A stretch of DNA of 64,000 nucleotides from JAGQOZ01 sp041399205 (lineage in GTDB: Bacteria > Planctomycetota > Planctomycetia > Pirellulales > Pirellulaceae): assembly GCA_041399205.1 (NCBI GenBank), contig JAWKTK010000009.1:1-64000 (forward strand), read 5' to 3'. How positions within the stretch are numbered: the first letter of the stretch is position 1; every line of letters begins with the position of its first letter. The position numbers were made by a program, and so were the translations under genes. Below the pieces are notes generated by a model. It saw only the letters and a list, made by a program, of their open reading frames with translations. It had not been told where the DNA came from and made no database searches. Of this stretch, positions 1 to 7,232 are shown piece after piece.

Positions 1-97
1 TGGATGGCACCATGGCACCAACCAAATATTCACCAGACTGGAATCCCGACGAAAAAGTGTGGAACCATCTCAAGCACCAGGAACTCAGCAGTCACCA
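1..97 (+). pseudogene. IS630-type transposase, left fragment (cut by IS66)
   Basis: Reading from base 3, the fragment translates to a YSPDWNPDEKVWNHLKH-like stretch, the signature of the C-terminal catalytic region of IS630/Tc1-type transposases (Y-S-P-x-x-N-P-x-E/D). The 5' part of the gene lies outside the window. The frame is interrupted after base 97 by the IS66 element and resumes at 1711 without loss of frame once the element and one copy of the target duplication are removed. The joined reading gives ...HQELSSHQAKSKDELTQ..., so this gene was intact in this region before IS66 inserted. Confidence 0.75.
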
Positions 98-115
98 GTA
101 GCTGTCCATTCTGTG
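98..115 (+). repeat. IS66 left terminal inverted repeat
   Basis: This 18-bp end matches 1685-1702 in inverted orientation without mismatch. The base outside it begins the AGTCACCA target duplication. Confidence 0.9.
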
Positions 116-160
116 AAATTGGGTTTGCGATGAATCGTGGTGATTTGGTACATGCTCGTA

Positions 161-1624
161 ATGAGCCAATCGGAATCCCCACTTGAAGATCTTTCGCGTG
201 ACGAGTTAATCAAGCTCGTGAGAATGCAAGCAGCAGCGATAGAGCGTTTGGAAAAGCGTGTCAAAGAGCTGGAAGGCAAGTTGCAAGAGAAGAACCCAAC
301 GGAGCGTCTGGATCAGCCCTATTCTCAAAACGCCGAGGAGAAGCGACAAGAAGACGGAAAAGGAGCGAAGGGGAAGAAAGGCAAACCTCCCAAGGCTCTT
401 CGCCGTGGGCGGATCACGACTGCTGACAAGATTGCGCGGGCCAATCGGACCGAGTCGATCTACCCGACAGGCATCCCGCAATCCGATTGTGTGCTTTCGC
501 ACACGCGTGTCGCCTGGCGGCTGGAAGACGGCAAAGCGATTCTGGTGGCCTACGAAATCTACCGCTACCGAAATCAGTTCGGGCGGATTGATGGCGTCCT
601 GGGCCGAAGTGAATTCGGCATGGAAATCGTTCTGGCACTTGCCTATCAAGTGTATTGCGTTGGCTTGTCGATCGACAAAGCCTGCCAAGTGCTGTGCTTC
701 TTCCAACAACTCGATCTGAAAAAGTCCCAGGCCGACCGATTACTCAACCAGCTTGCCAAAGCGTGGGAAACCGAGTTCGAGTCTCTGTGCACGATCCTGG
801 CCAACTCGGCGGTGGTCCATTGTGACGAAACGTCGTGGAGCATCAATTCGGTTTGGGCGTTCTTGAACAAGCATGTGACCGTCGCCTTCTATGGCGTCCA
901 CAAAGATGCAAAAACGCTCGCAGCAATCATCGACAAAGAAGTCTTTCAAGGCACGCTCGTCAGCGACGATGCGGCGGTCTACCAAAACTTCAGTGAAGCA
1001 CAGAAGTGCTGGGCGCATTTGATTCGCAAGGCAATCAAGCTCACTTTGACATCGCCGGATGAACCTCGCTACCGGGAACTTGCGGATGGCCTGCTGGAAA
1101 TCTATCGCGACGCAAAACGAATCTCCACGGATCGTCGCTTACGTCCCGAGACGAAGCAGTCGAAAGTGCCAGACTTGGACGATCGCATCCTGCAGCTTTG
1201 CGCGGCACGCTGGTGCGACGAGGATACGGACTGCGAAGGTGACGAAGACAACTATCGCAAACTCTGCAACGAACTGATGCGACTGATGCTCAGCCACGAG
1301 CTCTTCGTATTTGTCTATCGAGACAACGTTGAGGGAAACAACAACGTTTCCGAACGCGAACTTCGCGACGATGCGATGGCACGCAAGACAGGTCGCACCA
1401 GCAAGACTCCCGCGGGCGCGAAACGCCGAACCATCATCAGCAGTGTGCTGCGTAGCATCGGCAAGCAGGTCCAGAAGTTCACCCTGACGGACGTCATTGC
1501 CGAAGTACAGCAGTGGATGATTCGAGGCAAAAGCTGCTTCCAAAAGCAAGCCGCAAAGGCGAAACGCCGAACCTCAAAAGGCATTCTGGACCGACTGATT
1601 CTGCAGGCCGACGCTTCACCGTAG
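161..1624 (+). CDS. IS66 family transposase (TnpC-like)
   Basis: DDE transposase that moves the surrounding IS66 element. The N-terminus is a charged coiled-coil leader (about residues 10-45, LIKLVRMQAAAIERLEKRVKELE), followed by a basic linker, as in IS66 TnpC. The catalytic acidic residues lie in HCDETSW (Asp codon 824-826), SDDAAVY (965-970) and EGNNNVSERELR (Glu codon 1331-1333), and CWAHLIRKA lies between them, all typical of the family. I choose the ATG at 161, where the conserved coiled coil begins. A GTG at 137 in the same frame would add eight residues. At about 487 residues it is of normal length and shows no frameshift, so it may be active. Confidence 0.9.
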   Translation: MSQSESPLEDLSRDELIKLVRMQAAAIERLEKRVKELEGKLQEKNPTERLDQPYSQNAEEKRQEDGKGAKGKKGKPPKALRRGRITTADKIARANRTESIYPTGIPQSDCVLSHTRVAWRLEDGKAILVAYEIYRYRNQFGRIDGVLGRSEFGMEIVLALAYQVYCVGLSIDKACQVLCFFQQLDLKKSQADRLLNQLAKAWETEFESLCTILANSAVVHCDETSWSINSVWAFLNKHVTVAFYGVHKDAKTLAAIIDKEVFQGTLVSDDAAVYQNFSEAQKCWAHLIRKAIKLTLTSPDEPRYRELADGLLEIYRDAKRISTDRRLRPETKQSKVPDLDDRILQLCAARWCDEDTDCEGDEDNYRKLCNELMRLMLSHELFVFVYRDNVEGNNNVSERELRDDAMARKTGRTSKTPAGAKRRTIISSVLRSIGKQVQKFTLTDVIAEVQQWMIRGKSCFQKQAAKAKRRTSKGILDRLILQADASP

Positions 1625-1684
1625 CCAACCAGTCAGACCCAAACTCACTAAAAATACACTCCAAACTGCGTTTCACGCTGCGCG

Positions 1685-1702
1685 CACAGAATGGACAGCT
1701 AC
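1685..1702 (-). repeat. IS66 right terminal inverted repeat
   Basis: Perfect inverted copy of 98-115, followed directly by the second AGTCACCA target copy at 1703-1710. Confidence 0.9.
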
Positions 1703-1831
1703 AGTCACCAAGCGAAAAGCAAAGACGAATTAACTCAACTCGCTCGCCGTAAGCTACAGTCAATGGCAAGGAGACCAGCACTCATGAAAGGCATCTTTTT
1801 TCGTTGTTGCATCGCCGAATTGTTCAACTAG
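1703..1831 (+). pseudogene. IS630-type transposase, right fragment
   Basis: This continues the interrupted transposase after the second target copy. It reads AKSKDELTQLARRKLQSM ... KGIFFRCCIAELFN and stops at TAG 1829-1831, a normal C-terminal helix for IS630-type enzymes. The right end of that older element should lie just beyond, near 1859, where a TA dinucleotide abuts what looks like half of an attC site. I could not identify its terminal repeat. Confidence 0.7.
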
Positions 1832-1878
1832 CGATGGGACATTTTTTTCCGAACGGGCTATACAACTGTTATCCGCCT

Positions 1879-2529
1879 TTAAAGATTCAGGAACGCCTCA
1901 GGGAATGATAGAATGTACTTCAGGTTGCACGAACACTTTATCAGCATGACAGTCGGAAAGAACACAATCAAGGGATGAATGAAAGAGATCGCTGTCCGCT
2001 GCCAGAGATTCCATTTAGTGCCCCAGTGAACCCACAGCATTGCCAAGAGGAAGTACAACACAAGTAAAAATAAACCCGGCATTTCACGCAGCAGAGGGTT
2101 GTCTGGACCGTCAGTATTTGACGACCACAGCCAAATCAGTTCGGACAGATTCTTGTTGTTCTGCGGCATCAATGTAACTGGTTCGCCGGGCCATCTGAAA
2201 TTGAGGAACATGTCCCTGCATTGCCACCCACTGAGTATCATCAGAATCCAGAACATTTCCGCGGTGAACACTAGAAACAGCGGCACTTTTCGTGGAAGTT
2301 CGAGCAAGGAATGCAGAGTCAGCATTGGCAGCAGAATTACGAACACGGGGAACGCGACGAAGTAAGTCGGCAATGGGTCAAAATGTACAAGCCATTCGCG
2401 GGTATCAGCGAACGCGGCAGTAGCGCCGTTCATGATGAACATCAAGACGCCAACTGCGTAGGGTGTTCTTTTTGATCTGGAACACTGCTCGGGAAGAGGC
2501 AATGGCCTGGTTTCGTAGGGATTTGTCAC
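1879..2529 (-). CDS. Cassette-encoded membrane protein, (V)TNPYE start
   Basis: Unknown function. I choose the GTG at 2529 because the product then begins TNPYETRPLPLPEQ, a start typical of small planctomycete membrane proteins, and because it lies 22 bp past the preceding attC. An upstream start at 2715 would run through the attC and the previous gene. The product has about 216 residues and roughly five hydrophobic segments (YAVGVLMFIMNGA, PTYFVAFPVFVILLP, FLVFTAEMFWILMIL, LFLLVLYFLLAMLW, IHPLIVFFPTVML). It is most likely an inner-membrane protein carried as a gene cassette. No enzymatic motif is visible. Confidence 0.6.
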   Translation of the reverse strand: MTNPYETRPLPLPEQCSRSKRTPYAVGVLMFIMNGATAAFADTREWLVHFDPLPTYFVAFPVFVILLPMLTLHSLLELPRKVPLFLVFTAEMFWILMILSGWQCRDMFLNFRWPGEPVTLMPQNNKNLSELIWLWSSNTDGPDNPLLREMPGLFLLVLYFLLAMLWVHWGTKWNLWQRTAISFIHPLIVFFPTVMLIKCSCNLKYILSFPEAFLNL

Positions 2530-2550
2530 ACGATCATCTCTTGAGCGGCG

Positions 2551-2632
2551 AACGCCACGGATCACGCGCGCGGGACGCGTGATCGTCCATCTGAATCCGC
2601 ACGCAAGCCCGCCTCGCGTGCATCCGATTGTT
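2551..2632 (-). other. attC recombination site (82 bp)
   Basis: On the minus strand the site runs from AACAATCGGATGCACGCG to CGCGTGATCCGTGGCGTT. The outer AAC/GTT triplets pair. The inner arms pair as GGAT-CACGCG with one unpaired G in the left arm, the extrahelical base expected of attC. A 9-bp perfect stem (GATCACGCG/CGCGTGATC, 2560-2568 and 2576-2584) lies on the 3' side. The upstream gene ends inside the site. Confidence 0.8.
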
Positions 2633-3233
2633 CTTGCCCAATTCGCAGATGCCCAGCCCATCTTGGTACGACTCGCCAGAGGCAGAAGATCGCGGCTGCG
2701 AAAACCACCATACACGACAACAGCATATACAGATACCGCGAGAACAACAGGTTTGTCGCGAGGAGTAGTGAGAGAAAGGCCATGGTGATCATCAATGAAC
2801 GGACGCTAAATTGCATGCGGGGAATTCGAATTGCCCGCAAGGTCATCCAGAGTCCAGACATCAGAAGGAGAAGCACGGCAAGGTCGATCACCAGCCCAAC
2901 TGCGCTGAAGGCAAGTGGCGGTGAATTATCAAATGGAAAACAACTGAATTGAAGCTCTCTGGCGAAGACGTCAGCTATTCCCGGTGTCGTGTTGATCGTT
3001 GCAGTATCAATTGAGTTTCGAACGTAACAGGCGACAGGCCATCCATGAATCCATGTGATGTGATCGTCGATTTCATCCAGAGGATTTCCAAATGGGCTGC
3101 CGGGAAACAAAAGGTTGATCTTCGTATGGTGTCCATCCAGCGCTAGGTAGAGGAACGCAAGAAGCACAATGATGCAGATGCAGCACCGCATTCCGAAACT
3201 GCGCCGTGCGAAGTCCATCTCACTATTCGACAT
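2562..3233 (-). CDS. Cassette-encoded polytopic membrane protein
   Basis: Hypothetical protein of about 223 residues, function unknown. I choose ATG 3233 (MSNSEMDFARRSFG...), 24 bp past the attC at 3257-3339. The longer start at 3335 would translate the attC itself. Hydrophobic segments are seen at CICIIVLLAFLYLAL, SAVGLVIDLAVLLLLMSG, LMITMAFLSLLLATNL and LLSCMVVFAAAIFCLW, so it is probably an inner-membrane protein. The stretch FSVRSLMITMAFLSLLLA resembles the F-S-L-R-T-L motif common before hydrophobic helices in planctomycete hypothetical proteins. The reading frame ends at 2562, inside the next attC, so the last 20 or so residues are encoded by the recombination site. Confidence 0.6.
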   Translation of the reverse strand: MSNSEMDFARRSFGMRCCICIIVLLAFLYLALDGHHTKINLLFPGSPFGNPLDEIDDHITWIHGWPVACYVRNSIDTATINTTPGIADVFARELQFSCFPFDNSPPLAFSAVGLVIDLAVLLLLMSGLWMTLRAIRIPRMQFSVRSLMITMAFLSLLLATNLLFSRYLYMLLSCMVVFAAAIFCLWRVVPRWAGHLRIGQEQSDAREAGLRADSDGRSRVPRA

Positions 3234-3256
3234 ACAAGGCTCACCTACGTGGGGAG

Positions 3257-3339
3257 AACGTCCGACATCACGGGGCACGGACGATTGATGTTCTATTGGA
3301 GCAAACGACGCAAGCCGTCCTCCCGTGCATGTCATGGTT
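3257..3339 (-). other. attC recombination site (83 bp), IS91 inserted at its edge
   Basis: On the minus strand the site runs from AACCATGACATGCACGGG to CCCCGTGATGTCGGACGTT. The arms pair as GACAT-CACGGG with a single unpaired G, the same position as in the other three sites. The spacing from TGCA to the terminal triplet is 7 nt on the plus strand, as in the others. The IS91-type element begins exactly at the outer triplet, so the site is intact but separated from its upstream cassette. Confidence 0.75.
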
Positions 3340-3482
3340 CAAGTAAGCCGCTGCGCGGCAGTTGTTTTCTTGCATTGAGTCTAATCGAATCGGGAATCGA
3401 TTTGCAATAGTTCGTGTTGGCGTTTTGTATCCCATCTTTCCTTGTTGTTTTTCTGTTTCTTTCTCAACAAGGAGATTTCAAA

Positions 3483-4398
3483 GTGGTCGATTACAACAAT
3501 CCAGTTCATTCGAAGTTCTTTCACGGCAAGCTCTACAAAAGAATGGAAGACGACCTGTATCTGGCAGGCATGGGACAACGGACCGTCCATGGCTATTTGC
3601 GGAGTGTTCGACAACTCGCCGACTTCTGTGAAAGGTCGCCGGACAAGGTGACCGAAGATCAGCTTCGCCGCTTCTTTCTCCATCTAAAAAACGAACGCCA
3701 CTTCGCCTATGGCTCGCTGCGAGTCGCGTACTCGGGCATCAAGTTCTTCTATACCAGAACCTGTAAACGCAAATGGAAAACGCTCGCTCAAATGAAACTG
3801 CAAAACGTCAAAACGCTGCCCGAAGTGCTGACCATCGAGCAGGTGCATCAGATCATCGACGCCGTACGTGTGCCTCGTCTTGCGACGTTTTACTGGACTG
3901 TCTATTCCATGGGATTGAGACTCGAAGAAGCGCTTGTACCTGCAAGTTGGCGATATCGATTCGCAACGCATGATGGTACACATCCATCGCGGCAAAGGAG
4001 CGAAGGATCGCTATATCCCGCTGCCCAGCTCCACCTTGAAAATCCTACGAGAACACTGGATCACGCATCGCAATCCGAAGTTACTCTTTCCCGCTGAAGG
4101 ACGCAATCATCGGCAAGCGGCTACCAACACCAAGCCCATGGCCACCACAACGGTACAAAAGCCCATGAAGCAGATCGTCGAACAGTTGAACTTTCGCAAA
4201 AAGATTCACATTCACACGCTCAGACATTCCTACGCGACGCACCTTCTGGAAGCGGGTGTTTCGCTACGAATCATTCAAAAGTATCTCGGCCATAGCAGCT
4301 TGCAAACAACCATGATCTACTTGCATTTAACCGAAACGGCCGAGGCAAACGCTCGCGAAAAGATCGAACAGGTCTTTCAACGCGATTCGGTGCAATAG
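3483..4398 (+). pseudogene. Tyrosine recombinase of the IS91-type element, frameshifted
   Basis: Phage-integrase-family site-specific recombinase. GTG 3483 follows a good Shine-Dalgarno (AAGGAG at about 3468). The N-terminal core-binding domain is at MEDDLYLAGMGQRTVHGYL. The catalytic domain has Arg in YSMGLRLEEAL, H-x-x-R in HTLRHSYATHLL, and the Tyr at TTMIYLHL. One extra base near 3936 (GCGCTTGTAC) shifts the frame between LRLEEAL and YLQVGDIDSQRM. Without it the protein would be about 304 residues. It lacks the extra alpha-helical insert that marks integron IntI, so it is not the integrase of the array. It ends 5 bp before the transposase gene. Confidence 0.8.
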
Positions 4399-4403
4399 CG
4401 GTC

Positions 4404-5534
4404 ATGCCTTCGGTTGCGGACTGCATCAGGCAGCACGCACCGGCGTACTTGCAAACGTTTGGCGATCGCATCCCGACGGGCCATCTCAAGGTTCTGCAAG
4501 CAATCACGCGTTGCAGAACGGGGTTCTTGGGTTCAGTCTGGTTCGGGTGCCAACAATGTGGCAAAACGCATTGGGTGGGACGATCGTGCGGCAATCGACA
4601 TTGCACGACGTGCCAAGTTGATAAGACGCAAAAGTGGCTCGCCAAGCAAACCAAGCGATTGATGCCGGTGCACCATTTTCTGGTCACTTTCACGGTTCCT
4701 TCCGCCGTGCGTGAAGTGCTGCGGTCACCAGCGAATCGGCTACGGCAGCTTTGTTTCAGGCCAGCCGAGAAACGATTTCTGCGCTGCTTTCCAATCCGAA
4801 GTATCTTGGTTGTTCGAACGCGGGCTTCTTCGGAGTCTTGCACACTTGGGCGCGAGACCCGATGGTGTATCATCCTCACGTCCATTACATCGTGCCCGGT
4901 GGAGGCGTTTCGGATGATCGAACGGAATGGCTTTCGACTCCCGAAAACTTTCTGTTTCCACATGCGGCGGCGATTCGAATTTACAAAGCCAAGTTCGCAG
5001 ACTGCATGCGTCAGGAAAAGTTGTACGATTCGATTCCTGCCGAAGCATGGAAACAAAAATGGGTTGTCGATATCAAGCCGGTTGGCGACGGACAGGCGGC
5101 TCCTGAAATATCTGGCTCCGTATGTTTACCGCGTGGCGATCAGCGATCATCGCATTGTTTCATGTGACCAAAAGATGGTCACCTTTCGCTACACGCCAAC
5201 GGGCAGCAAGAAACCCCAAACGCGATCCGTGGAAGGAACCGAATTCGTCCGAGGCTTCCTGCAGCACACGTTGCCTCGTGGATTTCAGAAGGTGCGGTAC
5301 TCGGGATGGATGAGCTCAAATTCGAAGATCGGTTTCGATTTGGTGAAGTGGCTCGTCTGGCTCTTCTTGGGTTGGCGCTATTGGCTCGGCAGCGGACACA
5401 CTCCGAAAGAAAAAGCACCGCCTTGCATCGTTCGCTGTGCTCACTGCGGAGGCCCATTGTCGGTCATCGCCATTTCGCATGTCCCGTGGAAGCCACTTCC
5501 CGACCACTCTTTGAACTATCTGGATTCAGGATGA
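4404..5534 (+). pseudogene. IS91 family transposase, two frameshifts
   Basis: Rolling-circle (HUH, Y1/Y2) transposase. The N-terminal zinc-binding region is visible as CQQCGKTHWVGRSCGNRHC-T-TC, the HUH motif as HPHVHYIVPGGG, and the C-terminal part as LAPYVYRVAISDHRI followed by KMVTFRY. The frame switches near 4750 (before LFQASRETISALL) and back near 5098 (before LKYLAPYVYRVA). The two shifts compensate, but the HUH segment is out of frame with both ends. As read the enzyme is inactive; indel errors would also explain it. The ATG at 4404 is the only plausible start. Confidence 0.8.
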
Positions 5535-5815
5535 CAACCATGTGTCAACCGAAAAACACGAACTCCAAAAACACCGATCGCCTCGGTGCTCGCTGGATGT
5601 ACGCGCTGACCAACAAAATCACCGCTACGAACCGACGATTTCGCGGCAATCACTACGCCCCTTCACACAGCATCCCCACACCAACGCCCTTGATGAAGCA
5701 TTGCGAACGTCCATCCGATTGCCCAACCCTATCTGCACATCAACGGGATCTCGTCTGGTTCGAACCGTTACCCATATGGAAATGGAAACGGGCCTGCCAC
5801 TTCACCGGGCTTCTT

Positions 5816-6045
5816 GAACAGAGGCCTTGACCTTCGGCTCGTCTCTCAGCCTTCAAGCCGAATCTTCCTCGCCACCATCCTGGACCGGAGAGTCCTCGCA
5901 TTTGGTCGCGAAGTCAAAGCCTTAATGGTTGAACAGAGGCCTTGACCTTCGGCTCGTCTCTCAGCCTTCAAGCCGAATCTTCCTCGCCACCATCCTGGAC
6001 CGGAGAGTCCTCGCATTTGGTCGCGAAGTCAAAGCCTTAATGGTT
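5816..6045 (+). repeat. 115-bp tandem duplication at the IS91 right end
   Basis: Two identical, directly adjacent 115-bp copies (5816-5930 and 5931-6045), each starting GAACAGAGGCC and ending TTAATGGTT. Each contains short inverted pairs (TTCGGCT/AGCCGAA and GCCTTGAC/GTCAAAGC), which could form the hairpin expected at an IS91 terminus. The region from 5535 to 5815 is the non-coding 3' part of the element, and I see no gene in it. Confidence 0.85.
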
Positions 6046-6390
6046 CTGTGCTCTGCTGAGTAGGATTAGCGGTGAAATTTGGAAACCGCCAATCAGCCAA
6101 GACCGCGCACAGTACAGCACCGACCGCGCCAATTGATCCGCAGAACGGCCCCGCGATGAAAGTTAGCATGAATGGTATCGGGTTTCCACATAGTGCCTCG
6201 TTCGGTCCCAAGGTGACGCTTGCCGCGTACGCCCATTCGTATGCGATGCCTCGAATGCCGAAACCCACTGGCAACGCTGCTGTGACGAAGAACCCAATAT
6301 TGCCCACCGCAATTTCGATCGCGGCGTCGAAATCGACCAGGCCCGCGATTCATTTGTGTCCGGCGATTGATACGGGTTAGTGGTACGCAT
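6029..6390 (-). CDS. Cassette-encoded membrane protein, TNPYQ start, frameshifted
   Basis: Start ATG 6390 gives MRTTNPYQSPDTNES, the same TNPY-type start as the cassette gene at 1879-2529, and lies 37 bp past an attC. After about residue 16 the frame shifts by one base near 6340 into LVDFDAAIEIAVGNIGFFV, followed by two hydrophobic segments (GFFVTAALPVGFGIRG and FMLTFIAGPFCGSIGAVGAV). The reconstructed length is about 120 residues. The reading runs into the IS91-type element at 6045 and ends at 6029. Before that insertion it would have ended ...QQSTEP within the attC at 3257-3339. Function unknown. Confidence 0.5.
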
Positions 6391-6426
6391 TGGGAAACGG
6401 CTAGTGGGGAATCATTCGATGCACAG

Positions 6427-6510
6427 AACGCCACCGTTCACCGGGCCGCGGTGAACGACTTTGATCTCACAAAACCGCGCGGCCCGCGGCTTCGTGTGCA
6501 ACGGATTGTT
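6427..6510 (-). other. attC recombination site (84 bp)
   Basis: On the minus strand the site runs from AACAATCCGTTGCACACG to CGGTGAACGGTGGCGTT. Outer triplets pair, and CCGTT-CAC pairs with one unpaired G in the left arm. A perfect 9-bp stem CGTTCACCG/CGGTGAACG (6435-6443 and 6449-6457) lies on the 3' side. The central GC-rich part (GAAGCCGCGGGCCGCGCGG) is typical of environmental attC sites. Confidence 0.8.
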
Positions 6511-6516
6511 ACCTGC

Positions 6517-7113
6517 CTACCTGTTCACAACCGCGTTCTCCGCGATCACGTAGATGCTGACGAGCGAGGGATACTTGGTATACAGATATGTCATCCACTC
6601 GCGATTTGGAACAATTGGCCACCACCAAGTGTAGCCAAAATTCTGATTCAGCGTCAGCCCGCCACGAACGCGCCATTCCCGTTCATGTGTCCAGTCAATC
6701 GGCTGCGGGTTACGGCCCAGATCCGTGTGTACGAGGCGAAACCTCTCATGTTCGGGCCATGAATCAACGCCAACAGTGTCCGTGTAGATTACTGGACGCC
6801 CTCCGATACTCCAGATTGCGTTCTTGTGGCAAATGATTCCGATTGGGGGACGTTGATTGGGGTTAGTGGTGGCAATTTCAGGCCAGACACTTGGAGGCGC
6901 ATCGTAAAAACATGCCGCACCTTCGCTGCAGAATCGGGTTACGTACTCGTGCAAAGATGGGCGGATGCGTCCTTCCTGAAAAATGCTGTCGAGTATATCA
7001 GCAGCACCACCGAGGCGCGTTGGCGAAATGAGAGCGGAACTTCGGACGAAGTGAACGACCCACTGACTCAGGTCAGAACGATTGAGCGCTCGGAGGTAGT
7101 CAGGGTTCGCCAT
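6517..7113 (-). CDS. Cassette protein resembling AbiGi/DUF2971-type defence proteins
   Basis: 198 residues starting at ATG 7113, 15 bp after an attC, and ending 7 bp before the next one, so it is a clean single-gene cassette. The N-terminal part (VVHFVRS ... ILDSIFQEGRIRPS ... VTRFCSEGAACFYDAPP) and the later EREWRV motif resemble the abortive-infection AbiGi antitoxin-like and DUF2971 groups as I remember them: a 'His-Phe ... later-discovered Cys-Phe-x-D/E-x-P' layout followed by E-R-E-W-R. No search could be run. It has no signal peptide or membrane segment, so a soluble cytoplasmic protein is likely. A role in phage defence is an inference. Confidence 0.5.
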   Translation of the reverse strand: MANPDYLRALNRSDLSQWVVHFVRSSALISPTRLGGAADILDSIFQEGRIRPSLHEYVTRFCSEGAACFYDAPPSVWPEIATTNPNQRPPIGIICHKNAIWSIGGRPVIYTDTVGVDSWPEHERFRLVHTDLGRNPQPIDWTHEREWRVRGGLTLNQNFGYTWWWPIVPNREWMTYLYTKYPSLVSIYVIAENAVVNR

Positions 7114-7127
7114 CGTCTTGGGCAGGT

Positions 7128-7209
7128 AACGCTAAGGTTCAATCGGCGGCGGAAGTGAATTGTCGCCTTGCAAACCGAGCTTGCCGCCGCTCGATTGCAA
7201 CATTTTGTT
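7128..7209 (-). other. attC recombination site (82 bp)
   Basis: On the minus strand the site runs from AACAAAATGTTGCAATCG to CGATTGAACCTTAGCGTT. The arms pair as GTT-CAATCG-GCGGCGG with an unpaired G after GTT, plus one further unpaired A in the long arm. The outermost site of the array on the tRNA side. Confidence 0.8.
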
Positions 7210-7232
7210 CGGTGGCTTTTAGAGAGAAGATC

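Larger units (their letters stand above)
98..1702 (+). mobile_element. IS66-family insertion sequence, complete, 1605 bp
   Basis: The boundaries are fixed by an 18-bp perfect terminal inverted repeat, GTAGCTGTCCATTCTGTG at 98-115 and its reverse complement at 1685-1702. They are flanked by a perfect 8-bp direct repeat, AGTCACCA, at 90-97 and 1703-1710. IS66 elements are known to make 8-bp target duplications. The element carries only one large gene and no tnpA/tnpB-like accessory genes, as in the short single-gene (ISBst12-like) subgroup. The undamaged ends and duplication suggest a recent insertion into the IS630-type transposase gene. Confidence 0.92.
3340..6045 (+). mobile_element. IS91-type element with integrase and transposase, degraded
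   Basis: About 2.7 kb carrying a tyrosine recombinase and a Y-type (HUH) transposase in tandem, a pairing common in planctomycete IS91-like elements. The flanks share TGGTTC (left ...TCATGGTT/C, right ...TTAATGGTT/C). Removing the element restores a contiguous cassette gene and attC, with the gene ending ...TQQSTEP and a stop in the attC. IS91 elements are known to insert next to GTTC or CTTG without a target duplication, which fits. The exact ends are uncertain by the length of that shared sequence. Both genes contain frameshifts. Confidence 0.7.
1861..7209 (-). mobile_element. Integron gene-cassette array without visible intI (CALIN-like)
   Basis: Four sites with attC architecture, all oriented on the minus strand, separate single small genes. 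In each cassette the gene starts 15-37 bp after the preceding attC and ends at or inside the next one. The array order in the direction of reading is: attC 7128-7209, gene 6517-7113, attC 6427-6510, gene 6029-6390, attC 3257-3339 (hit by the IS91-type element), gene 2562-3233, attC 2551-2632, gene 1879-2529, truncated attC near 1861-1870. The orientation puts the missing attI/intI on the high-coordinate side. No gene with the IntI-specific insert is present in the window. The cassette genes are hypothetical or defence-like, as usual in chromosomal arrays. Confidence 0.75.

Noticed and set aside
3483..4398. Tyrosine recombinase as the integron integrase IntI
   Set aside because: It lies in the IS91-type element next to its transposase, is on the wrong side of the array for attI, and lacks the IntI-specific insert before the H-x-x-R box.
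5816..6045. CRISPR-like or satellite array
   Set aside because: Only two perfect copies with no spacers; better explained as a duplicated IS91-type end.
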